A DNA stretch of 64,000 nucleotides from Rhizobium acidisoli (GTDB lineage: Bacteria; Pseudomonadota; Alphaproteobacteria; Rhizobiales; Rhizobiaceae). Shown here one piece after another: positions 63,896 to 64,000 of the stretch. Below the pieces are notes generated by a model. That model saw only the letters and a list, made by a program, of their open reading frames with translations. It ran no database searches and had not been told where the DNA came from. A program made the translations under genes and the position numbers. Positions within the stretch are counted from its first letter, which is position 1; each line of letters begins with the position of its first letter. The DNA lies in contig NZ_CP035001.1 of assembly GCF_002531755.2 (NCBI RefSeq), positions 124,001-188,000 on the forward strand. Reading direction: 5' to 3'.

Positions 63896-64000
63896 CTATC
63901 GATTGTCTTCGAGGATCATCGCCGCTGCCTTTTCGGCGATCATGATCGTCGGCGAATTGGTGTTGCCTGAGATGATCGACGGCATCACCGAGGCGTCAGC
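63896..64000 (-). CDS. GMC family oxidoreductase, C-terminal end
   Basis: Only the last 34 codons are in the window. The sequence [22 protein letters not shown] is the strongly conserved C-terminal end of choline dehydrogenase-like flavoenzymes, including the active-site Asn region GNTNSPT. The rest lies beyond the right edge, so neither substrate nor start can be given. Confidence 0.88.
   Translation of the reverse strand, partial: ADASVMPSIISGNTNSPTIMIAEKAAAMILEDNR

Overview
The window reads as a fast-growing alpha-proteobacterium of the Rhizobium group, most likely R. leguminosarum or R. etli. The reasons are high G+C, dense coding with many ATGA start/stop overlaps, the rhizobial L-rhamnose gene set (rhaDI divergent from rhaRSTPQUK), rhizobial intergenic palindromes, and many ABC transporters. 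It could lie on the chromosome or on a large replicon; the sequence does not decide this. No tRNA, rRNA, CRISPR array or replication origin was seen.

Region by region. 1-1567: the start of a peptide-type ABC binding protein with a clear promoter, then a DUF1349 gene. 1627-18986: a two-partner secretion / contact-dependent inhibition (CDI-like) locus read leftwards. Its order is an IalB-family protein, a TpsB outer-membrane transporter, two small lipoproteins, a ~2620-residue CdiA/FHA-type exoprotein with a composition-shifted C-terminal toxin module, and an overlapping CPCC cysteine-rich gene (likely immunity). Downstream is an AT-richer array of small immunity-like genes, two of them MafI-like. 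An IS66-family element with an exact 8-bp target duplication has hit one of the array genes, which also looks frameshifted. 19641-22091: a TPP riboswitch and the thiamine salvage operon thiM-thiE-thiD, ending in a terminator. 22211-29123: a palindromic operator, a GNAT acetyltransferase, a NagZ-like GH3 beta-N-acetylhexosaminidase and a complete five-gene oligopeptide-type ABC importer. The binding protein looks like the chitobiose/cellobiose branch, so this may be an amino-sugar oligosaccharide uptake operon. 29143-45607: mixed metabolic and regulatory genes (VOC protein, spermidine-synthase-like protein, HpaI-type aldolase, a low-GC methyltransferase, LysR with choline sulfatase, an epimerase, an amidase, TetR and MarR regulators with palindromic operators, a fused 5-oxoprolinase/hydantoinase, and an SDR with a probable frameshifted tail). 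45723-48723: two decayed toxin-antitoxin relics, an IclR regulator and an amidohydrolase whose promoter closely matches the one at the left end of the window. 48820-50275: an ECF41 sigma factor and its carboxymuconolactone-decarboxylase-like partner, each with its own ECF41-type promoter. 50324-61272: the complete L-rhamnose system. 61362-64000: an FAH-superfamily hydratase, an iron-siderophore-type ABC ATPase, a 3-hydroxyisobutyrate dehydrogenase-like enzyme, and the tail of a GMC oxidoreductase.

How the genes work together. Rhamnose is imported by RhaS-RhaT-RhaP-RhaQ, epimerised by RhaU, phosphorylated by RhaK, isomerised by RhaI and cleaved/oxidised by RhaD. RhaR probably acts on a large dyad between rhaD and rhaR. 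The CDI-like locus would export an inhibitory toxin while the CPCC gene and the downstream array protect the cell. The most rewarding items for follow-up are the CDI-like operon with its extra IalB and lipoprotein genes, the twin promoters 48 kb apart, the face-to-face ECF41 promoters, the rhamnose dyad and the sugar-type transporter operon.
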